In this document: piece after piece, positions 11,016-18,250 of the stretch
Layout of the letters: the number at the start of each line of letters is the position of its first letter
How positions within the stretch are numbered: the stretch's first letter is position 1
From: Methanolobus sp.
Lineage (GTDB): Archaea; Halobacteriota; Methanosarcinia; Methanosarcinales; Methanosarcinaceae
Length of the DNA stretch: 44,993 bases
Reading direction: 5' to 3'
NCBI GenBank assembly: GCA_030154025.1
Contig: JASKKT010000017.1
Coordinates: 1-44,993, forward strand
The notes under the pieces: model-generated
What the model was told of the DNA's origin: nothing
Seen by the model: the letters and a program-made list of their open reading frames with translations, nothing else
Database searches by the model: none
Position numbers and translations under genes: made by a program

Positions 11016-11465
11016 TTACTCGTAGAGGCAAACCTCATCGATCTTTGAATAGCTGACGATCTCCGAATCCTTAAAGTGGATGGAGATCTCACGTTTGGCC
11101 GATTCCGGGGAATCGGATGCATGGACAACATTCCTTCCCGTCTCGATGGCAAAGTCGCCACGGATCGTGCCGGGTGCCGCGTTAACGGGGTTGGTTGCAC
11201 CGTTGACCGCGCGCATGATGGCAATAGCGTTCTTGCCTTCGACCACCATTGATACGGAAGGGCCTGATGTGACGTACTCTATGAGCGATGCGAAGAACGG
11301 TCTCTCTGCATGTTCCCTGTAGTGCTCTTTTGCACTCTCGGCACTCATTACGCCCAGGCGCATGGCTGCAACCTTCAGGCCGCGTTTCTCTATCCTGGAG
11401 ACTATCTCTCCGATAAGCCCGCGCTGTACGCCGTCGGGCTTGATCATGATGTATGTCTGTTCCAT
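11016..11465 (-). CDS. ndk: Nucleoside diphosphate kinase
   Basis: Transfers the gamma phosphate between nucleoside triphosphates and diphosphates through a phosphohistidine. His115 in RNVVHASDS is the catalytic residue, and the N-terminal [17 protein letters not shown] is the family signature. It has 149 aa. ATG 11465 is preceded by GGTG; a GTG at 11474 is in frame but lies within that ribosome binding site. It is 13 bp from rpl24e in the compact rpl7ae-rps28e-rpl24e-ndk order common in archaea. Confidence 0.97.
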   Translation of the reverse strand: MEQTYIMIKPDGVQRGLIGEIVSRIEKRGLKVAAMRLGVMSAESAKEHYREHAERPFFASLIEYVTSGPSVSMVVEGKNAIAIMRAVNGATNPVNAAPGTIRGDFAIETGRNVVHASDSPESAKREISIHFKDSEIVSYSKIDEVCLYE

Positions 11466-11478
11466 GCCTGACACCGGA

Positions 11479-11667
11479 TTACGCCTTCTTCAGATAGATC
11501 CTGCCCTGCTCGGTCCACTCGGTACGCCTTGGAAGCCTTCCAAGATCGAAGTTGCTTTCGCATTTCGAGGAACAGAAGAAATAGTTTGATCCGTCCCTCT
11601 TCACAAAGAGCTTACCTGTTCCCGGCTCAAGGAATGCGCCGCAAAAAGAACATTTCCTTTGTTCCAT
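11479..11667 (-). CDS. rpl24e: Large ribosomal subunit protein eL24
   Basis: 62-aa zinc-ribbon ribosomal protein. Cys6-x2-Cys9 and Cys32-x3-Cys36 form the metal site, and [19 protein letters not shown] is diagnostic. ATG 11667 has AGGTGATC as its ribosome binding site, which overlaps the stop codon of rps28e. This suggests translational coupling. The in-frame GTG at 11676 is part of the ribosome binding site and not a likely start. Confidence 0.95.
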   Translation of the reverse strand: MEQRKCSFCGAFLEPGTGKLFVKRDGSNYFFCSSKCESNFDLGRLPRRTEWTEQGRIYLKKA

Positions 11668-11672
11668 TATGA

Positions 11673-11888
11673 TCACCTGGTGGTCAGTTTCTTTGCTTCT
11701 CTGGATGTTTCGATCAGCATCAGTATGTCGCCTACCCTGATCGGACCTACACAGTTGCGGGTGATTATACGGCCTTTGTCACGTCCCTCAAGCACACGGC
11801 ACTGTATCTGGCTTGCTTCGCCATGCATACCGGTGTTGCCGATGACATCGATGACTTCGGCCGCATAGCCTGTATCTTCATCTGCCAT
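11673..11888 (-). CDS. rps28e: Small ribosomal subunit protein eS28
   Basis: 71-aa OB-fold protein of the 30S platform. The C-terminal [18 protein letters not shown] and central [25 protein letters not shown] region match the family closely (seen as two adjacent segments). It is part of the ribosomal operon, 21 bp after rpl7ae and touching rpl24e. Confidence 0.96.
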   Translation of the reverse strand: MADEDTGYAAEVIDVIGNTGMHGEASQIQCRVLEGRDKGRIITRNCVGPIRVGDILMLIETSREAKKLTTR

Positions 11889-11909
11889 AATGATACCTCA
11901 CGTATCAGA

Positions 11910-12266
11910 TTATTTCAATGCACTTACTTTCTGTGCGATGTCTTCAACAAGTCCGCTGCCCTTGCCGGTGTCGATGATTGCTACGGCTGCACAGGCAACA
12001 CCTATACCGCAAGCTGCTCCAAGTTCCTTCTGCTGCTTGACAAATATGTACGGAGTGTTCTTCTCTTCACAGAGTGGTGCGATGTGGGCGATGACTTCAG
12101 CAGGGCTTACGTCCTCTGCAATTACCGCGAGCTTTGTAATGCCTCTCTCAATTGCTTTTGTCACTTCGTTTGTGCCCTTTTTCAGTTTTCCTGTGTCCCT
12201 TGCGAGTTCTACGCTCTCAAGTGCTTTGTTTGCTAATTCTTCCGGAACGTCAAATTTTGCTGCCAT
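11910..12266 (-). CDS. rpl7ae: Ribosomal protein eL8 / L7Ae
   Basis: 118-aa kink-turn-binding protein. In archaea it serves in the 50S subunit, in C/D and H/ACA guide RNPs and in RNase P. The core [20 protein letters not shown] and [20 protein letters not shown] motifs carry the RNA-binding residues. ATG 12266 has AAGGAGA at good spacing; the upstream in-frame ATG at 12317 would read through a hairpin and is unlikely. It is first in the operon, and its leader holds two hairpins, which matters because L7Ae is known to bind its own mRNA leader in some archaea. Confidence 0.95.
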   Translation of the reverse strand: MAAKFDVPEELANKALESVELARDTGKLKKGTNEVTKAIERGITKLAVIAEDVSPAEVIAHIAPLCEEKNTPYIFVKQQKELGAACGIGVACAAVAIIDTGKGSGLVEDIAQKVSALK

Positions 12267-12283
12267 ATTATTAATCTCCTTCG

Positions 12284-12340
12284 AAACCGCGAAAAACTGC
12301 GGTTTTTCATTATTCATTGCAGATCAGGACAGTAGCCTGA
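12284..12340 (-). promoter_or_regulatory. Two hairpins in the rpl7ae leader
   Basis: AAACCGC/GCGGTTT (12284-12290 and 12299-12305) lies just before the ribosome binding site. TCAGG/CCTGA (12324-12328 and 12336-12340) lies upstream. A TATA-like GGCATATAAC (minus, near 12391-12400) could start this leader at about 12366. Confidence 0.4.
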
Positions 12341-12514
12341 AACTAATTTGGCCTTATGATTGCTACAAATTAATATCACTAACTGACACTGTTATATGCC
12401 AAGGTAATGGCTATCAATCGCTACATTCGGATATATATCTTTCGGCAAATGGCGATTTGATTCCAAAACACTCTATTAATGTATAAACCTTATGCCAAGA
12501 GAGAGAAACAACAT

Positions 12515-12541
12515 AAAAAATGAGGTGAGACAAGTATCTCA
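12515..12541 (-). terminator. Hairpin plus T6 after the suf-linked gene
   Basis: On the minus strand TGAGA/TCTCA (12526-12530 and 12537-12541) is followed by CCTCATTTTTTATG. It lies 27 nt past the stop of the unknown gene at 12568, so it probably ends the suf transcript. The rest of 12267-12567 holds only the rpl7ae leader and promoter. Confidence 0.5.
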
Positions 12542-12567
12542 TCCGGGTTCCTGCACCTGGCAGCTGC

Positions 12568-13428
12568 TCATCGGAGCTGTTCAAGTACCAGGTTATAGAA
12601 GTTTGTGGCATTGGTCGTGATCATAACCTTTGTCACATTATCGCTGTCGTAGCTGGTCACATTGTATGCCAGGCCGCGCTCCGTACTGTTTGCCTCAAGG
12701 GCACTTATGTTCTCAAGCAGGCTTTGTTGTGGCTCGACGAATACTTCGGTCCTTGTATAGGTGTTCCCCTCATCTGCAGACCTGAATTCAAGATAGTGTT
12801 GCGCAGCGATGCTGTCTGTGGACGTGAGCAACTGGTATTCAGCACCGGCTTCTATATATGGCATTATCCTTGCAAAATCGCTGGAATTGCCAAGGTTGCC
12901 TGATGTAACATCAATTACCTGCTCAAGTGAATCCCTCGGACCAAGCAGCATAGGACTGCCCACTATATTGTATACCTGGCCGTTGCGGGACAGCATGTAA
13001 TATCCATTATAGGGCTGTTCGGAAAGCATATATTCAAAGTTTATTACCTCAGGATATATTATATGAGCTTCGAACCCGAAATCCCCGCTGTCATTGTATG
13101 CAGAGTATCTCTGCATGATCATGGAGTTATACACAGAGTACACATCAGTTATGTTCGGAGCCAGCACTTGGAGTGGTGTCCCATACACTCTTGAATAATC
13201 CACGTAACTTGCTACAGTAATGCCTTCAGGTGTCATGCTCAGGCCGTCCTGCAGTGAGTTCAGCTCCTGGTTTACTTCTGTACCCGGTATTGTATCAAAT
13301 CCGGGTGCCTGTGATACGTCATTCTGATTGCCATTCTGGTTGGATAGGGGACCGGCAAAAAAGTATGTTCCGATCGACATTAGCATTATGGCTGCCAGAA
13401 AAATGCCTATTGCCTTTTGATAATTCAT
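12568..13428 (-). CDS. Unknown membrane-anchored extracytoplasmic protein downstream of sufB
   Basis: 286 aa, not recognised. One N-terminal hydrophobic helix (about 5-25, after NYQK) is followed by a Q/N-rich linker and a soluble domain. There is no lipobox cysteine, so it is probably an uncleaved anchor. Eight N-x-S/T sequons, rich in the last third, fit a glycosylated surface location. There are no cysteines in the mature domain, so it is unlikely to bind Fe-S clusters itself. The start has AGAGGA as ribosome binding site. It lies 44 bp after sufB with no visible TATA between, so co-transcription with sufCB is likely. A function in Fe-S assembly is not implied by sequence. Confidence 0.8.
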   Translation of the reverse strand: MNYQKAIGIFLAAIMLMSIGTYFFAGPLSNQNGNQNDVSQAPGFDTIPGTEVNQELNSLQDGLSMTPEGITVASYVDYSRVYGTPLQVLAPNITDVYSVYNSMIMQRYSAYNDSGDFGFEAHIIYPEVINFEYMLSEQPYNGYYMLSRNGQVYNIVGSPMLLGPRDSLEQVIDVTSGNLGNSSDFARIMPYIEAGAEYQLLTSTDSIAAQHYLEFRSADEGNTYTRTEVFVEPQQSLLENISALEANSTERGLAYNVTSYDSDNVTKVMITTNATNFYNLVLEQLR

Positions 13429-13472
13429 TTGTATCCTCTTGTAAGTTTAGGTCGGTTGATCTGCTTTCACTT

Positions 13473-14699
13473 TCAGATAGCATTTTCGCCTATCTTTGCT
13501 ATGGTCGCGTCAATATCTGCCTTTAACTCATCGGGTATGCCCTGGATGCCCACATCAAGGAATCCCCTGACGATCATGCCTACGGCATCTTCTTCTGTTA
13601 GCCCGCGCGCCATCAGGTATTCTATCTGTTCCCTGGCAATGCGGCCAACAGCAGCCTCATGGGAGAGTTCGATATCCTCGACGTTTGCCTCCAGTATGGG
13701 TATCGCCCTCTGGGTGCCTCCGTCGCTTAGCACGAGCCCGTGGCATTCCAGGTGACCCTTGGCCCCGTTGGCGTTGCCTATCATCTCTCCCCTGGCGATG
13801 GATATGCCGCCGGTAGTTATGGTTCGTGATATAAGCTCTGCCGAGGTATCCTCTGCATTGAAGATGACCCTGCTTCCAAGATCGAGCTCCGAGCCGGCGT
13901 GGGCGACAGCTATCGTATTGAGTCTTGTGAAAGCACCTTTCCCCTCCAGGACTACCGTGGGATATGACTGGATGGACCTGACTGGTTTGAGCGTCACATA
14001 ATTGCTGATGTATTTGCCACCCTCTTCAACGTGCACCACTGTCCTTGGCCTGACACCTATCTGGTCTGCCCAGTTGTGGATCATGGTGAAATTGAGAGTT
14101 GCTCCCTTCTTGATGTACATCTCGGAGATACCAAGGTGAAGTCCCTTCTCGATCCCGTGTTTTGTGGAGCAGCCGGTGATGACCTCAAGCTCAGCTCCCT
14201 CCTCCACGATGATAAGGTTATGGACGGTCTGTGAGACATCTTTCGAGCCTATCAGGAGACATGTCTGCACAGGCATCTTCGACTTCTTGCCTGCCGGGGC
14301 CCGGATGAAATATCCGTTTGCTTCCTGCAGGTAACTCATGGCCGTGTACTTGTCTGCATCAGGCTTTACAAGCTTCCATACGTAATCCCTTACCCAGCCG
14401 TGGACTTTCATCGCATCCCTGAGAGACATCAGCTCGACCACATCGCTGTTGTGCAGTGAGGTGTGGGCTATGGCGTTATCTATCATTATAAGACTGCCTG
14501 ACCTGTTCTCTTCCCCGGGAGTGAAACCGACATTAAGAAGCGTTCTCTGATCTTCTTCCGCAAGCTCTGTCAGTTTTTCTGTATAGGGAACCTCTGCTGC
14601 TCCCACGCCGTATTCATCAAGGTTGAAGTCCTCGCCATATGCGGCGCTCTTCCTGAGGGCATCTTCTGCCCTTTTCCTCATATCTCCATCAGCTTGCAT
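13473..14699 (-). CDS. sufB: Fe-S cluster assembly scaffold SufB (SmsB type)
   Basis: Scaffold that forms a complex with the ATPase SufC to assemble Fe-S clusters. It has 408 aa and a beta-helix core with the family C-terminal segments AEDTSAELISRTI, KGHLECHGL and ELSHEAAVGRI. A conserved ITGCSTKHG cysteine is present. No sufD, sufS or sufU is nearby, matching the minimal two-gene SUF-like (SMS) systems of methanogens. The chosen ATG has GAGGAG 8 nt upstream inside sufC, giving a 22-bp overlap and likely translational coupling. An in-frame GTG at 14708 is possible but has no better site. Confidence 0.93.
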   Translation of the reverse strand: MQADGDMRKRAEDALRKSAAYGEDFNLDEYGVGAAEVPYTEKLTELAEEDQRTLLNVGFTPGEENRSGSLIMIDNAIAHTSLHNSDVVELMSLRDAMKVHGWVRDYVWKLVKPDADKYTAMSYLQEANGYFIRAPAGKKSKMPVQTCLLIGSKDVSQTVHNLIIVEEGAELEVITGCSTKHGIEKGLHLGISEMYIKKGATLNFTMIHNWADQIGVRPRTVVHVEEGGKYISNYVTLKPVRSIQSYPTVVLEGKGAFTRLNTIAVAHAGSELDLGSRVIFNAEDTSAELISRTITTGGISIARGEMIGNANGAKGHLECHGLVLSDGGTQRAIPILEANVEDIELSHEAAVGRIAREQIEYLMARGLTEEDAVGMIVRGFLDVGIQGIPDELKADIDATIAKIGENAI

Positions 14700-15424
14700 T
14701 TGATACACTCCTCGTATCCCTGTTCCTTAATTTCGTTGAGCATTTCGCGTGGGTTGCCCGAGCATACTACTGTCCCATTGCAAAGTATGAACGCCCTGTC
14801 GGTTTCCACATAGTCCAGCACCTGTCCGGTGTGCGTTATCACAAGTGCGGATTTTCCATGCTTGCATTTCTCACCCGGGCACTTGCAGTCCCTGTTCAGG
14901 AGGGTATTGATGGTCTTTCCCAGAAGTTCGATGCTTGCAAGATCCACCCCTGACTCGGGTTCATCTAGGAGCAGCAGGTCGGGATTCTGTGCTGAGAGCT
15001 GGAGAAGTTCCGATCTCTTGATCTCGCCGCCTGAAAATCCTACGTTAACGTCCCTGTCAAAGAACCTTACCATATCAATTGACTCTGCAAGCTCTTCGGT
15101 TTCCTTTGGGTCTTTTGCTATTACTTTCAGGAGATCATGAAGTTTCACGCCGCTCAGGTTGGGCGGTCTCTGGGTCATGATGCCCATACCCATCTGGGCC
15201 CTCTGGGAAACAGACAGGCGGGTGATGTCCTCACCCTTGAAGATGATCTCTCCTCCTACAACATTATAGCCGCTGAACCCCATCAGGGTCATGAGGAGTA
15301 CGGATTTGCCGGCACCGTTTGGGCCGAACAGGACATTCGTATAGCCTACATCGACTCCCAGGTTCACACCTTTCAGTACCCTGCGGCCTCCGACCTCGAC
15401 TGTTAGATTGTTGATCTCCAGCAT
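14678..15424 (-). CDS. sufC: Fe-S cluster assembly ATPase SufC (SmsC type)
   Basis: Soluble ABC-type ATPase of the SufBC complex, 248 aa. Walker A is GPNGAGKS (34-41), the signature is FSGGEIKRSELLQL and Walker B is LLLLDEPESGVD. A Cys-rich insertion (CKCPGEKCKHGK) before the H-loop and a CIKCK tail are notable; such cysteines are common in methanogen copies but their role is unclear. AAGGAAGG precedes ATG 15424. It is the first gene of the suf transcript, with a TATA box near 15470 and an inverted repeat further upstream. Confidence 0.94.
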   Translation of the reverse strand: MLEINNLTVEVGGRRVLKGVNLGVDVGYTNVLFGPNGAGKSVLLMTLMGFSGYNVVGGEIIFKGEDITRLSVSQRAQMGMGIMTQRPPNLSGVKLHDLLKVIAKDPKETEELAESIDMVRFFDRDVNVGFSGGEIKRSELLQLSAQNPDLLLLDEPESGVDLASIELLGKTINTLLNRDCKCPGEKCKHGKSALVITHTGQVLDYVETDRAFILCNGTVVCSGNPREMLNEIKEQGYEECIKCKLMEI

Positions 15425-15469
15425 AAGTATGGTCCTTCCTTTGAGATTTATTATATCAAAAACATGAGT

Positions 15470-15477
15470 ATATAAAA
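15470..15477 (-). promoter_or_regulatory. TATA box for sufC
   Basis: ATTTTATATACTC on the minus strand (about 15466-15478) predicts initiation near 15447, leaving about 20 nt with AAGGAAGG before the start codon. Confidence 0.5.
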
Positions 15478-15496
15478 TATTGAATAGGATAATACT

Positions 15497-15533
15497 GGTT
15501 ATGACTTAAAAAGGTATTGAGTTTCTCATAACC
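15497..15533. promoter_or_regulatory. Perfect 8-bp inverted repeat upstream of the sufC promoter
   Basis: GGTTATGA (15497-15504) and TCATAACC (15526-15533) are exact reverse complements separated by 21 bp. They sit just upstream of the TATA box, where an archaeal activator or repressor could bind. Confidence 0.45.
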
Positions 15534-15697
15534 GTTATACTTACGACTGATATGCCTGCATGAATGCTCAAAACCAGGTATTATGAAAAGCTTTTCCGGA
15601 AGTAGCAACTATATGCAGGTCTGACAAGAACCTTGTTTTCAAAAGAAGCTGCGTTTACCAGAATTGAGACAAGTATCTGCAATGCTACTTTCGTATG

Positions 15698-15931
15698 TCA
15701 TAATCCGAGTTCCTGTGCAATCTCCTGGAACTCCTTTCCTTTCTCTGTTGTCACATATAGGCTGTCTTTCTTTTCGATCAGTCCTTTCTCCTCTAACATG
15801 GTGAGATATCGGTTGACAACCTCAAAGTTAAGGTTTGCACGATAGACTATGTGGGTCTTTTTTGCTCCTTCCATAGCAGCCCTTAATATTTCCACGCTGA
15901 TGGCAGTTCTGCTTCTTCTGATATGAATCAC
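15698..15931 (-). CDS. Small winged helix-turn-helix DNA-binding protein
   Basis: 77-aa single-domain protein. The segment AAMEGAKKTHIVYRANLNFEVVNRYL is the recognition helix region and EKKDSLYVTTEKGKEF is the wing. This matches the archaeal HTH_45/Sso10a-like group of predicted transcription regulators. It has no ligand-binding domain and no cysteines. The start is GTG 15931 with GGAG unusually close (2 nt), so the exact start is uncertain. It lies 273 bp upstream of sufC on the same strand; a role in suf control is possible but only by position. Confidence 0.8.
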   Translation of the reverse strand: MIHIRRSRTAISVEILRAAMEGAKKTHIVYRANLNFEVVNRYLTMLEEKGLIEKKDSLYVTTEKGKEFQEIAQELGL

Positions 15932-16395
15932 ATCTCCGTTTGATTAACTAGGTGGAGTGAGGTTCAGGTTGAACTATGTTTTGCGGATGCTCTGCATTCC
16001 GATACGAAGCACTTGTATGAAGGCCCTTTTAAGTCGGAGGCATCGGACGTATTTGTAGCACAGTACATTATCTTGCAAAGGACCGACCCCGCAGCATCGA
16101 GTTCAGAAAATAGGGTCACTGTAACCCTTAATACTGAATCTGTGATGACAGGATCGGCCTTTGCGCCGCCTTTCCCCTTTATCCCGGCCAATACCCTTCT
16201 TCTAACCCCGGTACAATATACGGAATTTAATCTAATAAACAGGTACGAATCTAAGTTACTTATTAATGGTCGCAAACATAATTACTTGGGACTCAGGCCC
16301 GGCTTTGGAAAAGTCCACAGCGGCTGGAATGTATCAACCAGCTGCTTCTGGTACAACGGGATATGTATATATGAGTATAAACAGCAATGTACTAT
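15932..16395. other. Gene-poor stretch with a nested inverted repeat
   Basis: No recognisable gene. Overlapping frames of 103 aa (minus, 15964-16275) and 130 aa (plus, 16013-16405) match no family I know, and neither has a convincing ribosome binding site. A nested inverted repeat lies at 16102-16138: TTCAG/CTGAA arms outside a 15-bp near-palindrome GGGTCACTGTAACCC (16113-16127). The stretch may be decayed coding sequence or a regulatory or RNA region. Confidence 0.4.
16364..16375 (+). promoter_or_regulatory. Candidate TATA box for a structured RNA
   Basis: TGTATATATGAG at 16364-16375 predicts a start near 16396, just before the hairpin-rich segment. Confidence 0.4.
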
Positions 16396-16588
16396 TGATT
16401 ACTAGGAACACGCCTGGTTGAGTGGTAAGTATAGCAGTTGGATTTGCCGTTTAAACAAAAAAGAGGCAGGTGTCTTCCTCCACCTGTCTCTTGAATCGTA
16501 TTTCGCGGCAAGGTGGTACTTGGTGGTAACTCTATCAGCTCTTCTGGCTCTCCCCAGAGGACAAATCAACCACCAAATTTTATTGGGC
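16396..16588 (+). ncRNA. Candidate structured small RNA with pyrimidine-rich loops
   Basis: Three nested or adjacent stems are visible. The first is AAGAGGCAGGTG/CACCTGTCTCTT (16461-16472 and 16481-16492) with loop TCTTCCTC. The second is TCTTCTGG/CCAGAGGA (16540-16547 and 16554-16561) with loop CTCTCC. The outer stem TTGGTGGT/ACCACCAA (16520-16527 and 16569-16576) encloses the second. The first two contain a G-U wobble on the plus strand that would be an A-C mismatch on the minus strand, favouring a plus-strand RNA. AAATTTTATT follows the last stem. Both loops resemble anti-Shine-Dalgarno sequence. The ends and function are inferred; it is not a tRNA, SRP or RNase P RNA that I recognise. Confidence 0.4.
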
Positions 16589-16744
16589 GCATGTGGCAAT
16601 AAAGGAGTAAGAAATATTGCTGCTTAGTAGAGTTACATAAGATATATTGTGATGTGAGCCCAAAATAGTGTGTTCTATTCTTTCACTTTTATTTCTTTCT
16701 ATTGTGTAAAACGGATGTTGCAGCAAGAGAATATTATCTAAGGG

Positions 16745-16978
16745 TCAAAGCTTTTTAAGAGCTGCCCTTGCCATGTAATTGCTTACAAGCGTATAGACGA
16801 ATATGATTATTCCCAGCCAGAGTAAAGGCTCGCCAATACCTCTGTAATCCTCAAAGTAGGATAGTGCAAGTCCCAAACTTAAAATGATCACATTTATCTT
16901 CAACAGCTTCCTGTTCCTGTAAAGGATGGCTATATTTCGCTGTTTTTCGTGTAATGCCTCTTGCTTCTCTTTTTTCAT
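16745..16978 (-). CDS. Small two-helix membrane protein, unknown
   Basis: 77 aa. A charged N-terminus (KKEKQEALHEKQRN) precedes two hydrophobic segments (about 28-42 and 50-67) separated by EDYRGIGEPL. GAGG at good spacing precedes ATG 16978. It lies 25 bp after sua5 on the same strand and is probably co-transcribed. I recognise no family and infer no function beyond membrane location. Confidence 0.65.
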   Translation of the reverse strand: MKKEKQEALHEKQRNIAILYRNRKLLKINVIILSLGLALSYFEDYRGIGEPLLWLGIIIFVYTLVSNYMARAALKKL

Positions 16979-17003
16979 GTAGCCTCACGTCCGTGTTCTC
17001 TGC

Positions 17004-18056
17004 TCAGACTTTTATTATCGTGCCTGCTGCCTTACGTATCCTGTTACTTACGGCTGCGCCGATGCCCAGGTGACTGAAAGAGCCGTCAACCAGTATCAGG
17101 TCCACACCTTTTGAATCCATATATCTCAGTCCCGAAAAGAGGTTAAGGGCGATCTCTCCTGGTCTGTCCTTGCTGCCAAGGGCAAGCTGGTCAGCATGCC
17201 TGATCATCTTATTGCTTTCATCCGTTAAAAGCAGTCCTATCCTGACTTGCCTGGAAGGGGAATTCCCAAGTAGTTCCTGTATCCTGCTGATGACCATTTC
17301 ATGTTCCCCTTCAATAAGTGTAACAGCTGCATCAGGGGCATAGTGCGTGTATTTCATTCCCGGGGAGCGCACAACGGTCGATTCGGGGTGGATCTTGTCT
17401 TCATATCCTATAATTACTGCCCCTATGACCTTCTCGATATCCTCGCGGCTGATCTCGCCGGGCCTTAGTATGGCAGGCACTGCCGGGGTCATGTCTACGA
17501 CCGTTGATTCCAGGCCTACCTTCACGCTCCCTCCGTCAATAACGGCATCTATCCGCCCTGAAAGGTCTTCGATGACATGCCGTGCATTGGTGGGACTTGG
17601 CTTGCCGGAGAGGTTGGCACTGGGCGCAGCAAGGGGCTTCCCGGATGCCCTGATAAGCCCGAGGGCTATTTCGTTGTCGGGCATTCTTAATGCCACAGTA
17701 TCCAGTCCGCCTGTTGTCACATCCGGTACGATCTCAGTCCTGTCCAGTATCAGTGTGAGGGGTCCGGACCAGAACTCATCCATGAGTGCAAAGGCTTTCT
17801 CGGGAATGTTCCTGGCGAGTTCTGAACACTGTTGCTTTGAAGCTACATGCACTATAAGAGGATTATCCGCAGGCCTGCCCTTTGCCTCGAATATTGCCTG
17901 CACAGCTTTTGCGTTCAGTGCATCGGCTCCCAGGCCATAGACCGTCTCTGTAGGGAAAGCCACCAGTCCCCCTCGTCTGATAATAGCTGCAGCTTCTTTC
18001 AGAGATGTCCTGTGGTCGTTTTCAGTGGCATGAAGTATGAGGGTTTTCGTAGTCAT
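17004..18056 (-). CDS. sua5: Threonylcarbamoyl-AMP synthase Sua5 (YrdC plus Sua5 domains)
   Basis: Makes threonylcarbamoyl-AMP from threonine, bicarbonate and ATP, the first step of t6A formation at tRNA position 37. The N-terminal YrdC domain includes GGLVAFPTETVYGLGADA, KGRPADNPLIVH and the PSANLSGKPSPT segment. The C-terminal Sua5 domain begins after the SPGMKYTHYAP linker and ends near SNRIRKAA. It has 350 aa, the long Sua5 form rather than TsaC. I placed the start at ATG 18056; in-frame codons up to 18152 overlap the promoter (TATA near 18124-18132) and read as non-conserved sequence. Confidence 0.94.
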   Translation of the reverse strand: MTTKTLILHATENDHRTSLKEAAAIIRRGGLVAFPTETVYGLGADALNAKAVQAIFEAKGRPADNPLIVHVASKQQCSELARNIPEKAFALMDEFWSGPLTLILDRTEIVPDVTTGGLDTVALRMPDNEIALGLIRASGKPLAAPSANLSGKPSPTNARHVIEDLSGRIDAVIDGGSVKVGLESTVVDMTPAVPAILRPGEISREDIEKVIGAVIIGYEDKIHPESTVVRSPGMKYTHYAPDAAVTLIEGEHEMVISRIQELLGNSPSRQVRIGLLLTDESNKMIRHADQLALGSKDRPGEIALNLFSGLRYMDSKGVDLILVDGSFSHLGIGAAVSNRIRKAAGTIIKV

Positions 18057-18123
18057 GGAAGAGTTCGTCTTGAAAACAGGTTTTATTCGGAACCAGTATG
18101 CACCGTCATGCAGATAAGTTTTT

Positions 18124-18134
18124 TGTATATATGG
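18124..18134 (-). promoter_or_regulatory. TATA box for sua5
   Basis: CCATATATACA on the minus strand predicts a start near 18103 and a leader of about 45 nt without a clear Shine-Dalgarno sequence. Confidence 0.45.
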
Positions 18135-18220
18135 TCCTGTTGCAACGTTCACGTATCAGGAGTACTTAATTGATACAGTGCCTCTTCCTTCATAATTTTC
18201 GATAAACCAAAATAGGAATA

Positions 18221-18229
18221 CTTATATAA
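18221..18229 (+). promoter_or_regulatory. TATA box driving the C-rich hairpin RNA
   Basis: CTTATATAA preceded by a purine-rich AATAGGAATA (BRE-like). The usual spacing puts the transcript start at about 18251, exactly at the base of the downstream hairpin. Confidence 0.5.
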
Positions 18230-18250
18230 GATAATGTCTTCTATGCACTA

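Noticed and set aside
15964-16405. Overlapping frames of 103 aa (minus) and 130 aa (plus)
   Set aside because: No known family, no convincing ribosome binding site, and the plus frame overlaps the nested palindrome and a TATA box. Treated as probably non-coding.
16405-16450. tRNA-like GGTTGAGTGGTAA segment
   Set aside because: It resembles a D-arm, but no acceptor stem, anticodon stem or TTCGA-type T-arm can be placed around it.
16514-16527. GTACTTGGTGGT in the candidate RNA is complementary to the cdhA mRNA (plus-strand match near 41487-41498)
   Set aside because: A 12-base match between a 200-nt RNA and both strands of this 45-kb window is expected about once by chance.
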